Of a DNA stretch of 64,000 nt, positions 24,935-34,485 are shown in pieces. The stretch comes from Oxalobacteraceae bacterium. Lineage in GTDB: Bacteria > Pseudomonadota > Gammaproteobacteria > Burkholderiales > Burkholderiaceae_D. Under the pieces are notes generated by a model. It ran no database searches. It was not told the origin of the DNA and was given only the letters and a program-made list of their open reading frames with translations. Position numbers and translations under genes: made by a program. How positions within the stretch are numbered: the first letter of the stretch is position 1; each line of letters begins with the position of its first letter. The stretch is from the NCBI GenBank assembly GCA_027490725.1, contig JAIXXN010000053.1, forward strand, positions 248,001 through 312,000. Reading direction: 5' to 3'.

Positions 24935-26578
24935 TTATCTGGCAGGCGGGGTGCCTGCCAGCATAGCCTGCGCCACGGCTTCCGCGACCTTGATACCGTC
25001 CACGCCGGCCGACAGAATCCCGCCCGCATAACCGGCGCCTTCGCCAGCAGGGAACAGGCCGCGCGTATTCAGGCTTTGCAGCGTATCGTCGCGGCGCTTG
25101 ATGCGGATCGGCGAGGAAGTACGGGTTTCCAGACCGGTCAGTACGGCGTCGTGTTTGAAATAGCCTTTGATCTGCTTGTCGAACGCCGGGAAGGCTTCGC
25201 GCAGTGCGCTCACTGCATACTCGGGCAGGATCTCGGCCAGATCGGTCAGGTGTACGCCCGGTTTATAGGACGGGATCACGCTGCCGAACTCGGTCGAGGC
25301 GCGTCCGGCCACGAAGTCGCCCATCAACTGGCCCGGCGCGTTGTAAGTGCTGCCGCCCAGCGCGAAGGCTTTTTCTTCCAGTTCGCGTTGCAGGGCGATG
25401 CCGGCCAGCGGGTGACCGGGGTAATCAACTTCCGGCGAAATGCTGACCACGATGGCGCTGTTGGCGTTGCGTTCGTTACGCGAGTACTGGCTCATGCCGT
25501 TGGTCACCACGCGGCCCGGTTCGGATGCTGCCGCCACCACCGTGCCGCCCGGGCACATGCAGAAGCTGTACACGGCGCGACCGTTGGAAGCGTGGTGCAC
25601 CAGTTTGTAGTCGGCCGCGCCAAGTATCGGGTGACCGGCGTTGGGGCCGAAGCGGCAATTGTCGATCAGCGATTGCGGGTGCTCGACGCGGAAGCCGATC
25701 GAGAAGGGTTTGGCTTCGATGTAGACGCCGCGCTGGTGCAGCATTTCAAAGGTGTCGCGGGCACTGTGACCGACGGCCAGCACGACGTGGTTGGTGACGA
25801 TGCGCTGGCCATTGTCGAGCACCACTGCGCGGACCTGGCCGCCTTCAGGGGTGGCTTCGAGGTCCAGATCCACCACTTTGCTTTCGAAGTGGTACTCGCC
25901 GCCCATCTGTTCAATGTTGGCGCGCATCTCTTCCACCATCTTCACCAGCCGGAAAGTGCCGATGTGGGGCTTGCTCACATAACTGATTTCCTCCGGCGCA
26001 CCGGCCTTGACGAATTCCGTCAGCACTTTGCGGCCGTAATGTTTCGGGTCCTTGATCTGGCTATACAGTTTGCCGTCCGAGAAGGTCCCGGCACCGCCTT
26101 CGCCGAATTGCACATTCGATTCCGGGTTCAGGGCCCGCTTGCGCCAGAAGCCGAAGGTGTCGACCGTGCGTTCGCGCACCTGCTTGCCCCGTTCGAGAAT
26201 AATCGGACGCAGTCCCATCTGGGCCAGCAACAGTGCCGCGAACAGGCCACACGGGCCAGTGCCGATCACCACCGGACGTGGCTGACCGGCGGCGGCCAGC
26301 TGGGCAGCCGTGGCGACGAACTGGTAACTGGTATCTGGCGCAGTCATCAGATGGTTGTCGTGGTGCAGACGCTGCAGCACGGTGGCTTCGTCGCGCACTT
26401 CCACATCGAGTGAGTAGATCAGCACGATGGCGGTTTTTTTGCGGGCGTCGTAGCTGCGTTTGTAGACGGTAAAGCCGAGCAGATCGTCGGCGCTGATGCC
26501 GAGTCGGCTCAGAATGGCGGCCGGCAGGTCGGCTTCCACATGGTTGAGGGGCAGTTTGAGTTCGTTAATGCGCAACAT
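24935..26578 (-). CDS. FAD-dependent oxidoreductase (COG2509-like)
   Basis: A 547-residue flavoprotein from the ATG complement at 26576-26578 (MLRINELKLPLNH), with ribosome site AGGAAA. An N-terminal domain of about 100 residues precedes the FAD motif VIGTGPCGLFAALLLAQMG; then comes ILERGKQVRERTVDTFGFWRKR and the family hallmark FGEGGAGTFSDGKLYSQIKD. A further LAVGHSARDTFEML and CMCPGGTVVAAASEPG fit the same group. Substrate and reaction are unknown. It is convergent with corA (19-bp gap) and likely monocistronic. Confidence 0.88.
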   Translation of the reverse strand: MLRINELKLPLNHVEADLPAAILSRLGISADDLLGFTVYKRSYDARKKTAIVLIYSLDVEVRDEATVLQRLHHDNHLMTAPDTSYQFVATAAQLAAAGQPRPVVIGTGPCGLFAALLLAQMGLRPIILERGKQVRERTVDTFGFWRKRALNPESNVQFGEGGAGTFSDGKLYSQIKDPKHYGRKVLTEFVKAGAPEEISYVSKPHIGTFRLVKMVEEMRANIEQMGGEYHFESKVVDLDLEATPEGGQVRAVVLDNGQRIVTNHVVLAVGHSARDTFEMLHQRGVYIEAKPFSIGFRVEHPQSLIDNCRFGPNAGHPILGAADYKLVHHASNGRAVYSFCMCPGGTVVAAASEPGRVVTNGMSQYSRNERNANSAIVVSISPEVDYPGHPLAGIALQRELEEKAFALGGSTYNAPGQLMGDFVAGRASTEFGSVIPSYKPGVHLTDLAEILPEYAVSALREAFPAFDKQIKGYFKHDAVLTGLETRTSSPIRIKRRDDTLQSLNTRGLFPAGEGAGYAGGILSAGVDGIKVAEAVAQAMLAGTPPAR

Positions 26579-27820
26579 GGCGGGTTTCCTGTAAGGGCGC
26601 TGTTTAGGCGCCATGGTCGGCGGGCCAGGACAGCCGGGCCGCGCGGCGTATGCGGCGGCGCTGGTGTCGCGATGATCCCGTAAAAGCCGCTATTTTACCG
26701 CGCACAGCAGGTCAATGCAGTAAAGCGGACGCGACGGGTGCAGCGCTGGCATGGTAGCGCGCTGGGTAGCGGCTTTGCGGTCACCACCGTGCGGCGGTTA
26801 TTTTATAGTGCCGCTTAGAATATCCGGTGAATAGATTTCTTTTAAAATTAATATAAGCGGGCATCCGTTTTATACCGTGGATATTAATCCGATGGGTATG
26901 GGAAGTTATTCGGGCATTTCGCCAGATTCTCCTGCGAAAATAATCTGCGCAGATATTCAGACGATGGGGCCGGCAGTGTCCGGCAGCGCTCGGATCCGTG
27001 GCGGGGCGGGCGCGAACGATTGTTTGCTGAAAATTAAGTTGCGCATGAGACATTGTTTTATAACAAGCAACAGCGCAGTTTGTTGTTAAAACGAGACTTT
27101 GCGCAAAATTGGATGCTGCCCTTCTGTCAGGGCAGGAGGGCAGAATTTAATTTCCATTGAGAATTTTTTTGGCGCGCAGAGGTTATATTTTTTACAAGTA
27201 AAAAGCGCCGCTTGCCTCATCTTTGTTTTGAAGTTCGGTGGTTTTCGCTTGATTTTCACCGGTTTCTGCTTGACGACTGAAAATTTCACTGTCATTTCGC
27301 TTGAGAGTTTGCTTCCCTGCAGGAGTGCACAAGTTAAGGGGATTTGTTGCTTTTTGGCAGAGCTATCTTGCTAAATAGCTACTGTAAGTTGGGGTAATAG
27401 AAACCTTGTGCGTGACGTGCACGGAAAGTCAGCGTTTTCTGTTGTGAGGAGGAGACAGGCAGACACCCTTGGCTGCAAGGTTTTTTGTCGGGGCTGCAAA
27501 CTTGCTTGTGTGGCAAGTTGGTCCGGCGGCGCGCTTGCCGACGCGCTACTTCAGTCCGTTTATTCGGACAGTCTGTGCATTGACAATGATTGAGTTGCTA
27601 TGTTTTTATGAATAGCGGAAGAATTCGGATGGGTTTCATGGATTGAAATGCAGGCCGGATTTTTACCAACGAAAGAGCAAGCGTCGTAAGTCGGATTTTG
27701 AATAGTTTTATCCAGGTTGTTCAGAAACGGCGTAGTTTAAATCAAGAAATGGGTCGTTTTATCCGCTCTCCAAAAGAGGCGGTGGAACGTCTACTAAACA
27801 CACCAAGGGAATTGAAAAAT
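26579..27820. other. Long intergenic region before the first TonB receptor gene
   Basis: About 1.24 kb in which I find no convincing gene; the small ORFs lack family motifs and ribosome sites. It is clearly more AT-rich than its flanks from about 26800. Two perfect short inverted repeats stand out: CTGCCCT / AGGGCAG (27116-27122, 27129-27135) and AACTTGC / GCAAGTT with a 7-bp spacer (27499-27505, 27513-27519). It probably carries the receptor's promoter and operators and a long 5' leader; a small RNA is possible. Confidence 0.5.
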
Positions 27821-30703
27821 ATGATCAAGGAAACAGTATTGTCTCGCTCGATCCGCGTGATGTTCATCGGCGGCATGGCGCTGGGTATGCAAGTTGCAAC
27901 CGCTCAGCAAGCTGACGCACCACTGCAAAAGGTCGAAGTGACCGGTTCGCGCATCCCGACCCTGAACACCGACGGCACCAGCCCGATCATTGTGCTGGGC
28001 GCGAAAGACATCAAGACTGACGGCGTACGTAACGTCGAAAGCCTGCTGAACAACCTGCCACAGGCCTTCGCAGCGCAAACTGGTAACGTGGTCAACGGCT
28101 CGACCGGTACCGCTACCGTCAACCTGCGTGGTCTCGGTGAAAACCGCACCCTGGTGCTGGTCAACGGCCACCGTCTGCCAGCCGGCTCGCCAGGTTCGTC
28201 GGCTGCCGACTTGAACCAAATCCCAACCCCACTGGTTAAGCGCATCGAAGTGCTGACCGGTGGCGCTGGCGCCGTGTACGGTGCTGACGCGGTTGCCGGC
28301 GTGGTCAACTTCATTATGAATGACCGCTTCGAAGGCGTGCAGATCGAACTGAACGGTTCCGGCTACAACCACAAACAACAGAACACCGCTGGCGTCGGCA
28401 CCATCGTTGCCGGCCGCGCGGCCACCAACCCAGCCCAGTTCGCCGTTCCAGGCAACAAAGGTCTGGATGGCCGTTCGAAAGACGCTTCCCTGCTGATCGG
28501 TGGTAACTTCGCTGACGGTAAAGGTAACGCCACCGTATTCTTCAGCTACAAGCAAGACGACGCGCTGCTGCAATCGGAACGTGATTTCACCGCTTGCTCG
28601 CTGTCGTCTTCGGCTGCAGGCTTCGCTTGCGGCGGTTCGGGCACCAATGCGACCGGCCGTTTCACCAACACCAAAACCGGCAAAGTCTACACCACCGACG
28701 CTAACGGTAACCCACGCGCGTTCAACAACTCGCTGGACCAGTACAACTTCGGCCCGATCAATCACCTGCAGCGTCCAGACGAACGTTATGGCGTAGCAGC
28801 TTCGGCACACTACGACGTCAACGAGAAGATGAAAGTCTATGCTGACTTCGCCTTCCACGATGACCGTACCGATGCACAGATCGCTCCAGGCGGTATCTTC
28901 GGTAACGTCTACACCATCAAAGGCGACAACCCATTGCTGACCCCAGCAATGAAGGCCGCCATGAGCCTGAACTCGCCAACCGACACCACCGACGTAGTGA
29001 TCCAGCGTCGTAACGTTGAAGGCGGTGGCCGTGATGCACTGTTCACCAACACCTCGTACCGCATGCTGATGGGCGTCAAAGGCGACATCGGTGGTTGGAA
29101 CTACGACCTGTTCGCACAGACTTCGAAAGTACGTTACTCGGGTAGCTCGGAAAACTACTTCTCGAAAGAGCGTGGTGCCAAGGCGCTGGACGTGGTCAAC
29201 GTCAACGGCGTAGCGCAGTGCGCTTCGTTCGTGAGCGGTGCCGATACGGCTTGCGTACCTTACAACCCATGGCAACTGGGCAAGATCACCAAGGAACAAC
29301 TGGCTTACATCCAGATCCCTGGCCAGTCGTTCGGTCAGACCGAACAGCAAATCCAGGGTGGTAACATTGCTGCCGATCTGGGCGACTACGGCATCAAGAT
29401 TCCTGGCAACAGCAACGGTGTGGGTGTTTCGGTCGGCTTTGAGCGTCGCGTTGAAGCACTGACCCTGAATCCTGACGGTCCTTCGCAGAACTTCGACCTG
29501 GATGGTTCGGGTGGTCCTGTGAAACCAGTCAAAGGTCGCTATGTTGTAAAAGACATCTTCGGCGAAGTCCGTCTGCCACTGCTGGAAAACAAACCATTCG
29601 CTGACTCGTTGGGCGCCAACCTGTCGTATCGTCACACCGATATCGACACCGGCGTGAAAGCCAACACCTACGGTCTGGGTATGGACTGGCAGCCAATGTC
29701 GATGTTGAAAGTACGTGCATCGCACCAGAAAGCTGTGCGCGCACCAAACATCAACGAACTGTTCTCGCCAGCAGGTAATAACCTGTACGACAACGACGCT
29801 GATCCATGTGCCGGCGCTAAGCCTTCGGCTACGCTGGCGCAGTGCGCCAACACCGGCGTTACCGCTGCCCAGTACGGCAACATTCAGGATAGCCCAGCAG
29901 GTCAGTACAACTACCTGGCCGGTGGTAATCCTAAGTTGAGCCCAGAGACCTCGAAGTCGAACACCATTGGTCTGGTGCTGACCCCGATGCGTAATCTGAC
30001 CGTCACCCTGGATTACTTCAACATCAAGGTTGCTGACACGATTTCGAACGTGCAGCCAACCACGACGCTGGACAAGTGCCTGAACACCGGCAATCCTAAG
30101 TTCTGCTCGCAGATCACCCGTGACCGTCTGGGCACTCTGTGGCTGCTGCCACAAGCATCCATCGTTGGCACCAACACCAACATCGGCTCGTTGAACACTT
30201 CGGGCTTCGATCTGGCAGCAAGCTACAGCCAGAAACTGGGCGCTTATGGTCGTATGGACCTGTCGCTGAACGGCACCCTGCTGAAAACCTTCGAAGTGGA
30301 AGAACTGCCGGGTGATCCTAGCTACGATTGCGTCGGTCTGTACAACGGTGCCGGTAAGTGCGGTCAGCCACGTCCGAAATGGCGTCATAAAGCCCGCGCT
30401 AACTGGAGTACTCCATGGGCGCTGGATCTGGCTGTGACCTACCGTTACTTCCACGGTGTCGATATCGAAGGTACTGGTCAGCCAGTTGAATCGCACTTCG
30501 CTTCGGCTAACTACTTCGATCTGGCTGCTGCTTACAGCATTACCAAGAAAATCACCCTGTCGGGCGGTATCAACAACCTGTTCGACCGTGATCCACCGAT
30601 CACCTCGAAATATGGTACGGGTTCGGGTAACGGCAACACCTTCCCATCGATGTACGACGCGATGGGTCGCAAGCTGTTCCTCAACCTGTCGGCCAAGTTC
30701 TAA
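27821..30703 (+). CDS. TonB-dependent outer-membrane receptor 1
   Basis: A 960-residue receptor from the ATG at 27821 (MIKETVLSRSIRVMFIG) with signal peptide ending near VATAQQ. The plug domain follows (KVEVTGSRIPTL, LNLRGLGENRTLVLVNGHRLP-like motif, GAGAVYGADAVAGVVNFIM), then a long barrel ending with aromatic Phe (LFLNLSAKF), as for outer-membrane proteins. It should import a ligand across the outer membrane using TonB energy. This subclass, with a short start and no obvious siderophore signature, is often linked to carbohydrate or peptide uptake; the substrate is unknown. Codon bias indicates strong expression, and the signal region resembles that of the receptor at 49444-52290. Confidence 0.93.
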   Translation: MIKETVLSRSIRVMFIGGMALGMQVATAQQADAPLQKVEVTGSRIPTLNTDGTSPIIVLGAKDIKTDGVRNVESLLNNLPQAFAAQTGNVVNGSTGTATVNLRGLGENRTLVLVNGHRLPAGSPGSSAADLNQIPTPLVKRIEVLTGGAGAVYGADAVAGVVNFIMNDRFEGVQIELNGSGYNHKQQNTAGVGTIVAGRAATNPAQFAVPGNKGLDGRSKDASLLIGGNFADGKGNATVFFSYKQDDALLQSERDFTACSLSSSAAGFACGGSGTNATGRFTNTKTGKVYTTDANGNPRAFNNSLDQYNFGPINHLQRPDERYGVAASAHYDVNEKMKVYADFAFHDDRTDAQIAPGGIFGNVYTIKGDNPLLTPAMKAAMSLNSPTDTTDVVIQRRNVEGGGRDALFTNTSYRMLMGVKGDIGGWNYDLFAQTSKVRYSGSSENYFSKERGAKALDVVNVNGVAQCASFVSGADTACVPYNPWQLGKITKEQLAYIQIPGQSFGQTEQQIQGGNIAADLGDYGIKIPGNSNGVGVSVGFERRVEALTLNPDGPSQNFDLDGSGGPVKPVKGRYVVKDIFGEVRLPLLENKPFADSLGANLSYRHTDIDTGVKANTYGLGMDWQPMSMLKVRASHQKAVRAPNINELFSPAGNNLYDNDADPCAGAKPSATLAQCANTGVTAAQYGNIQDSPAGQYNYLAGGNPKLSPETSKSNTIGLVLTPMRNLTVTLDYFNIKVADTISNVQPTTTLDKCLNTGNPKFCSQITRDRLGTLWLLPQASIVGTNTNIGSLNTSGFDLAASYSQKLGAYGRMDLSLNGTLLKTFEVEELPGDPSYDCVGLYNGAGKCGQPRPKWRHKARANWSTPWALDLAVTYRYFHGVDIEGTGQPVESHFASANYFDLAAAYSITKKITLSGGINNLFDRDPPITSKYGTGSGNGNTFPSMYDAMGRKLFLNLSAKF

Positions 30704-30717
30704 TCGGCTGAACGGAT

Positions 30718-30754
30718 AAAAAGCGGCGGGTCGCAAGACCCGCCGCTTTTTTTT
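30718..30754 (+). terminator. Rho-independent terminator of TonB receptor 1
   Basis: Perfect arms AAGCGGCGGGTC / GACCCGCCGCTT (30721-30732, 30737-30748) with a 4-nt loop, followed by eight T residues. Confidence 0.94.
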
Positions 30755-30803
30755 CGTCCAGCCTCCGCAAAAGCCTTGCCCAAAAAAAGGGGGGCGAAAA
30801 AAA

Positions 30804-30946
30804 GGGGTCGTAAGGTGATTTCGCAGCAGCTGCGAAATTACCTTACGTCCCCTTTAGTGCGTTTGGCGGGTGGTGTTGCGTGTGGAGGCGTTACGTCCCC
30901 ACTTTTCGTGTTGCCTGTAAAAAGCGTTACGTCCCCATTTTTACAG
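30804..30946. repeat. Palindromic repeat cluster, family B (GTTACGTCCCC)
   Basis: A long inverted repeat (30804-30826 with 30830-30852, 23-nt arms, two mismatches) is framed by GGGG..CGTAAGGT and ACCTTACG..CCCC. Two further copies of GCGTTACGTCCCC follow at 30888-30900 and 30924-30936. The second is framed by perfect arms CTGTAAAAA / TTTTTACAG (30915-30923, 30938-30946), which could terminate the gene ending at 30949. A related palindrome is at 49374-49412. Origin as a REP-like family is inference. Confidence 0.75.
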
Positions 30947-30948
30947 CG

Positions 30949-32070
30949 TCAGGTTTCCCAGTCGTTGACGGCGTCGATGCTGCCCAGCATGGTGGTGACC
31001 AGCCGGCGTTCGCTGTCGCTCAGTTCGGGGCGCCAGGTTTCGAATAACAGGATGACGCGGGTCTGGTCGCTACGATTCCATGCTTCGTGTTCGATGCTGT
31101 CGTCGAAGACCCAGGCTTTGCCGGCTTCCCACTGGCGGGTTTCATTGCCGACCCGCAGGCTGCAGCCGGGCGGTGCGATCAGCGGTAAATGGCAGATCAG
31201 GCGGGTGTTGAGGATGCCGGTATGGGCCGGTATGTGGGCGCCCGGACGCATCAGCGAGAACAGCACGGTGGGTGCGCGGCCGGGAATGCTCGGCATCGGT
31301 ACCCCGGCCAGCGCGGCCATGGTGTTGGGGCAGCGTGCGGCGTTCTCGGTTATCAGCTCGCCGTTGCGCCACAGGTAGAAGGCGCTCCAGTCGGGGTTGT
31401 TGTGCAAGCCACCACGGTTGCGTAACGGCTGGCTGGGATCATGCTTGAGATAGGGTTCGAAGGCATCTTGGTCGCGCAGAATCTGCTCTAGCTCGGCGCG
31501 GATCGCGTCGGTAGCCGCTTCCACCTGCGCCAGCCACGGGAAGGCGGCGCGTTCGAAGTACTCGATCGCGGCCAGGCCGGGGAAGTGATATAGACGCGGT
31601 TGCTGCAGATAGATCTGTTTGCGACCCAGCAGCAGGTCCAGCGAGGTGCGGAAGCGCGCGTGCTCGGGCGCTTCGCTGTAACCGGCCTCGGCGAGATTTT
31701 TGCGCAGCGTCAACTCGAACTTCTGGGTGTAGTCGGCACAGGCGTGGCGGGCTCGCTGGACGTGGGCGCGCAGCTGGGCCGGCAGTTCGTGATCGGCCGG
31801 GGCGGCGTCCACGGCGCTGCGGTAGACTGCAGCGGCAGCGGCGGCGTTGCCGTCAGCGGCCAGCAGATCACCTTTGTAGAGCAGTAATTGCAGATTGTCG
31901 GGGGCGCTCGCCATGGCCTGATCGAGTGCTGCCAGCGCAGCTTTGAATTCGCCCAGCCCCTGCTGGGCTTGCGCCAGACCGAACCAGGCCTGCGCTCCGC
32001 CCTGGCCCTGGCTGGTCAGTTGCAGATAATGGTCGCGCGCGGCCAGCGCGTCTTGGTGGGAAACAGTCAT
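30949..32070 (-). CDS. TPR plus aspartyl/asparaginyl beta-hydroxylase-like protein 1
   Basis: A 373-residue protein if started at the ATG complement at 32068-32070; a longer in-frame start at 32121 would overlap the upstream gene by 47 bp. The N-terminal part has TPR-like helices (AWFGLAQAQQGLGEFKAALAALDQAM). The C-terminal part is an Asp_Arg_Hydrox-type dioxygenase: HIPAHTGILNTRLICHLPLI, RVGNETRQWEAGKAWVFDDSIEHEAWN, VILLFETWRP. The two His in PAHTG and EHEAW are the likely iron ligands. The family hydroxylates Asp/Asn in eukaryotes and ornithine-like lipids in some bacteria; the target here is unknown. It sits 4 bp after its paralogue. Confidence 0.83.
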   Translation of the reverse strand: MTVSHQDALAARDHYLQLTSQGQGGAQAWFGLAQAQQGLGEFKAALAALDQAMASAPDNLQLLLYKGDLLAADGNAAAAAAVYRSAVDAAPADHELPAQLRAHVQRARHACADYTQKFELTLRKNLAEAGYSEAPEHARFRTSLDLLLGRKQIYLQQPRLYHFPGLAAIEYFERAAFPWLAQVEAATDAIRAELEQILRDQDAFEPYLKHDPSQPLRNRGGLHNNPDWSAFYLWRNGELITENAARCPNTMAALAGVPMPSIPGRAPTVLFSLMRPGAHIPAHTGILNTRLICHLPLIAPPGCSLRVGNETRQWEAGKAWVFDDSIEHEAWNRSDQTRVILLFETWRPELSDSERRLVTTMLGSIDAVNDWET

Positions 32071-32074
32071 AGTG

Positions 32075-33379
32075 TCAGGTGTCGTAGTTGCCGGAATCGC
32101 TGTTGAAGGCGTAGATGGCATGGGTGAGTTCGGTGATCAGGCTGCGTTCGGCCAGCGACAGCTGGGGATGCCAGATGTCGAAGATCATGATGACGCGCAG
32201 CTTGTCGCTATTGTTCCATGCTTCGTGCTCGATGGTATCGTCAAACACCCAGGCCTGGCCGGGTACCCACTCGCGCGTGGTATTGCCGACGCGGAAGCCG
32301 CAATCGGGCGGAATGATCAGCGGCACATGGGTCAGCAGGCGGGCATTGCTGACGCCGACGTGGGCCGGGATGCGGGTGCGCGGTTTCAGCAGCGAGAACA
32401 TCACGGTCGGGGTGCGCCCCGGCTGGTCCGGTTGCGGCGCGCCGCGCAGCAATTCCATGGTGCGCGGACATTGTTCGATATTGCCGGCGACGGGGCGGCC
32501 ATCTTTCACCAGATGGAAGGCGCTCCAGCGCGGTGAATTATTCAGTTCGGCAAACTGGTTGTGCGGCACATCGTCTGGGTAAGTCAGATACGGGGTGAAG
32601 CCCTGTTCGGCCTGTAGCACCTGCAGGAATTCGTCACGGATGGTGTCGGTGCCCGCTTCGATGGCGTCCAGCCACGGGAACTGTTCGCGCGGGAAGAACT
32701 CGACGGGCAACAAGCCGGGGTAGTGGTACATCATGGAGCGTGAATCGTAGCGGCGTTTGCGGCCCACCATGATGTCGATGGAATCGCGGAAACGGCGCAA
32801 ATCTTCGCCGGCAAACTGCTGGTAGCGGGTTTCCAGAAACTCATCGAGGAACTTGCCGTAGTCGCTCTGATAGCGTTCGATGTAGCGGTGCGCATGTTCG
32901 ACGGCGTCGCGCATGCCCGGCGCCAGCCGCTCCAGCGGCGGCGCGACCGAGGCCACGGCGCCGTAGGCGGAAGCCGATTTATGGGTCTGGCCTTGCCGTT
33001 CCAGCAGATTAGCGCGCAGCAGCAGGGCCACCATATCGTGTGGATCGGCCACTAGCGCATTGTGGATGGCTTGCTGTTCGGCCTGCTCATCGCCCTGTCC
33101 CTGACAGGCCAGCGCCAGATTGACCCAGTGCTGTGGCTGGTCGCGTTCGGCGCGCACCAGCCGTTCGAAGGCGCGCCGTGCACTGGCATGGTCGCCCAGC
33201 CGGTAAGCACGTTTGCCCAGCGCGGTCAGGGCCAGTGGATGTTGCGGTTGCAGTTCGAGCAGCATGCTCCAGAGCCGGGCTGCTTCGTCATCGCGTCCGC
33301 TCTGGGCAGCTTTGATGGCGGCAGCTTCAAGGATGGCGGCATCGCCGGGCGCGTGGGCGCCGGTAGAAGAGGTGATCAT
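32075..33379 (-). CDS. TPR plus aspartyl/asparaginyl beta-hydroxylase-like protein 2
   Basis: A 434-residue paralogue of the downstream gene. The ATG complement at 33377-33379 is chosen over a TTG six bases upstream. TPR-like helices occupy about 15-130 (LTALGKRAYRLGDHASARRAFERLV). The C-terminal dioxygenase domain has RIPAHVGVSNARLLTHVPLI, RVGNTTREWVPGQAWVFDDTIEHEAWNNSDKLRVIMIFD. The iron-binding His positions agree with those of the paralogue. The pair is clearly an old tandem duplication, as domain order is identical but the TPR region and spacing differ. Both face away from the TonB receptor and toward the repeat cluster. Confidence 0.85.
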   Translation of the reverse strand: MITSSTGAHAPGDAAILEAAAIKAAQSGRDDEAARLWSMLLELQPQHPLALTALGKRAYRLGDHASARRAFERLVRAERDQPQHWVNLALACQGQGDEQAEQQAIHNALVADPHDMVALLLRANLLERQGQTHKSASAYGAVASVAPPLERLAPGMRDAVEHAHRYIERYQSDYGKFLDEFLETRYQQFAGEDLRRFRDSIDIMVGRKRRYDSRSMMYHYPGLLPVEFFPREQFPWLDAIEAGTDTIRDEFLQVLQAEQGFTPYLTYPDDVPHNQFAELNNSPRWSAFHLVKDGRPVAGNIEQCPRTMELLRGAPQPDQPGRTPTVMFSLLKPRTRIPAHVGVSNARLLTHVPLIIPPDCGFRVGNTTREWVPGQAWVFDDTIEHEAWNNSDKLRVIMIFDIWHPQLSLAERSLITELTHAIYAFNSDSGNYDT

Positions 33380-33525
33380 GATCAAGTGGGGCCGGTAATT
33401 CGGCGGCCGTACTGGCCGGACGAAAAATTATAGCCCCTCGTCTTGCATGCAAGGCAAGGATGCCACCTGATCACGCTGAAGTGTTGGGGCGATGCATCAC
33501 TTTGCTGCGGTGTGCCGGCTTCCCC

Positions 33526-34251
33526 TTACATGCCACCCCACTGGGCTGCGAGGATGCTGGTGGCCGCCAGACCCGCCGTTTCGGTACGCAGGATGCGCGG
33601 ACCCATAGCCAGCGGCAAGGCGCCGTGACGCATCGCCTGCTCTTCTTCCGCCTCGCTAAGACCGCCTTCCGGGCCGATCACCAGCGTCACGGCCTGCGGG
33701 CTCTGGTGGCGCGCCCAGTCGGCCAGCGATTGTTCGGCACGCGGAGTGAGGATGATGCGGCGGTGCATGTCCTGCTGGGTAATCCACTGTTTATAGTCTT
33801 GCAGCTCGCCCAGTCGCGCCAGATGGTTGCGCCCGCACTGTTCGGAGGCCGAGGCAATGATGGCTTGCCAGTGTGCCATTTTTTTCTCTGCGCGCTCGGC
33901 TGACAGGCGCACCACACAGCGCTGGGCGGCCAGCGGCTGGATCGCCGAGACCCCGAGTTCGATGGCTTTTTCGATGATCCAGTCCATTTTGCTCGCTTCC
34001 GGCAGCGCCTGGGCCAGAGTGATGCCGAACGGCAGTTCCGCTTCGCGCGGGGTGTGGGTCTTGATCACCACGCTGACGCGGCGTTTTTCCACTTGATCCA
34101 GAACAGCGCTGTATTCGCCGCCCTCGCCGTTGAACAGGGTGATCAGACTGCCGGGCGGCAGGCGCAGCACACTGATGTGGTGGGCCACGCTGTCGGGCAG
34201 CTGGACGAGCTGGTCTATGACTAGGGGCTGGGGCAGGTAAAAGCGCGGCAT
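33526..34251 (-). CDS. rsmE: 16S rRNA m3U1498 methyltransferase RsmE
   Basis: A 241-residue SPOUT-class methyltransferase, started at the ATG complement at 34249-34251 (MPRFYLPQPLVID). An N-terminal PUA-like part binds RNA; then ITLAQALPEASKMDWIIEKAIELGVSAIQPL and the SAM-binding knot VTLVIGPEGGLSEAEEEQA, LGPRILRTETA (here MGPRILRTETAGLAA). It methylates U1498 of 16S rRNA. The open frame continues far upstream through tkt in the antisense direction, but that is a shadow, and the MPRFYL start fits family length. Confidence 0.95.
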   Translation of the reverse strand: MPRFYLPQPLVIDQLVQLPDSVAHHISVLRLPPGSLITLFNGEGGEYSAVLDQVEKRRVSVVIKTHTPREAELPFGITLAQALPEASKMDWIIEKAIELGVSAIQPLAAQRCVVRLSAERAEKKMAHWQAIIASASEQCGRNHLARLGELQDYKQWITQQDMHRRIILTPRAEQSLADWARHQSPQAVTLVIGPEGGLSEAEEEQAMRHGALPLAMGPRILRTETAGLAATSILAAQWGGM

Positions 34252-34354
34252 GCGGGGTTCCGATAATGTGTTGACATGCAATTTTAAAGCGTGGCCGCCT
34301 TGGTCTGGTAAAATAATGGGCTCAGCAAGTCGGCAGTAACCAGGCAGTACTAGC

Positions 34355-34372
34355 CGCTGCGTGTGCGCAGCG
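34355..34372. repeat. Small palindrome upstream of tkt
   Basis: Perfect arms CGCTGCG / CGCAGCG with a TGTG loop, in the 234-bp gap between rsmE and tkt. Nearby bases contain several copies of GGCAGTA (34332, 34343, 34385 areas). The gap must hold the divergent promoters, but I cannot place them with confidence. Confidence 0.5.
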
Positions 34373-34485
34373 CAGTAGTAGCTAGGCAGTAGTTCGGAAT
34401 AATTTACTCGACGCGGCCGCCAGCCTGTTAGGTCTGGCAGCATAAACCTTGCACCCAGTTTCCATACTTTCGTGATAGATCTACG

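Noticed and set aside
26781..27593. Small ORFs in the long gap before TonB receptor 1
   Set aside because: No ribosome sites, no motifs, and AT-rich non-coding character.
27794..30736. 980-codon open frame on minus, opposite TonB receptor 1
   Set aside because: It is the antisense shadow of the highly biased receptor gene, with no family motifs and no ribosome site.
34272..34319. TTGACA and TAAAAT before tkt as a sigma-70 promoter
   Set aside because: The spacing of about 31 bp is far too long for a -35/-10 pair.
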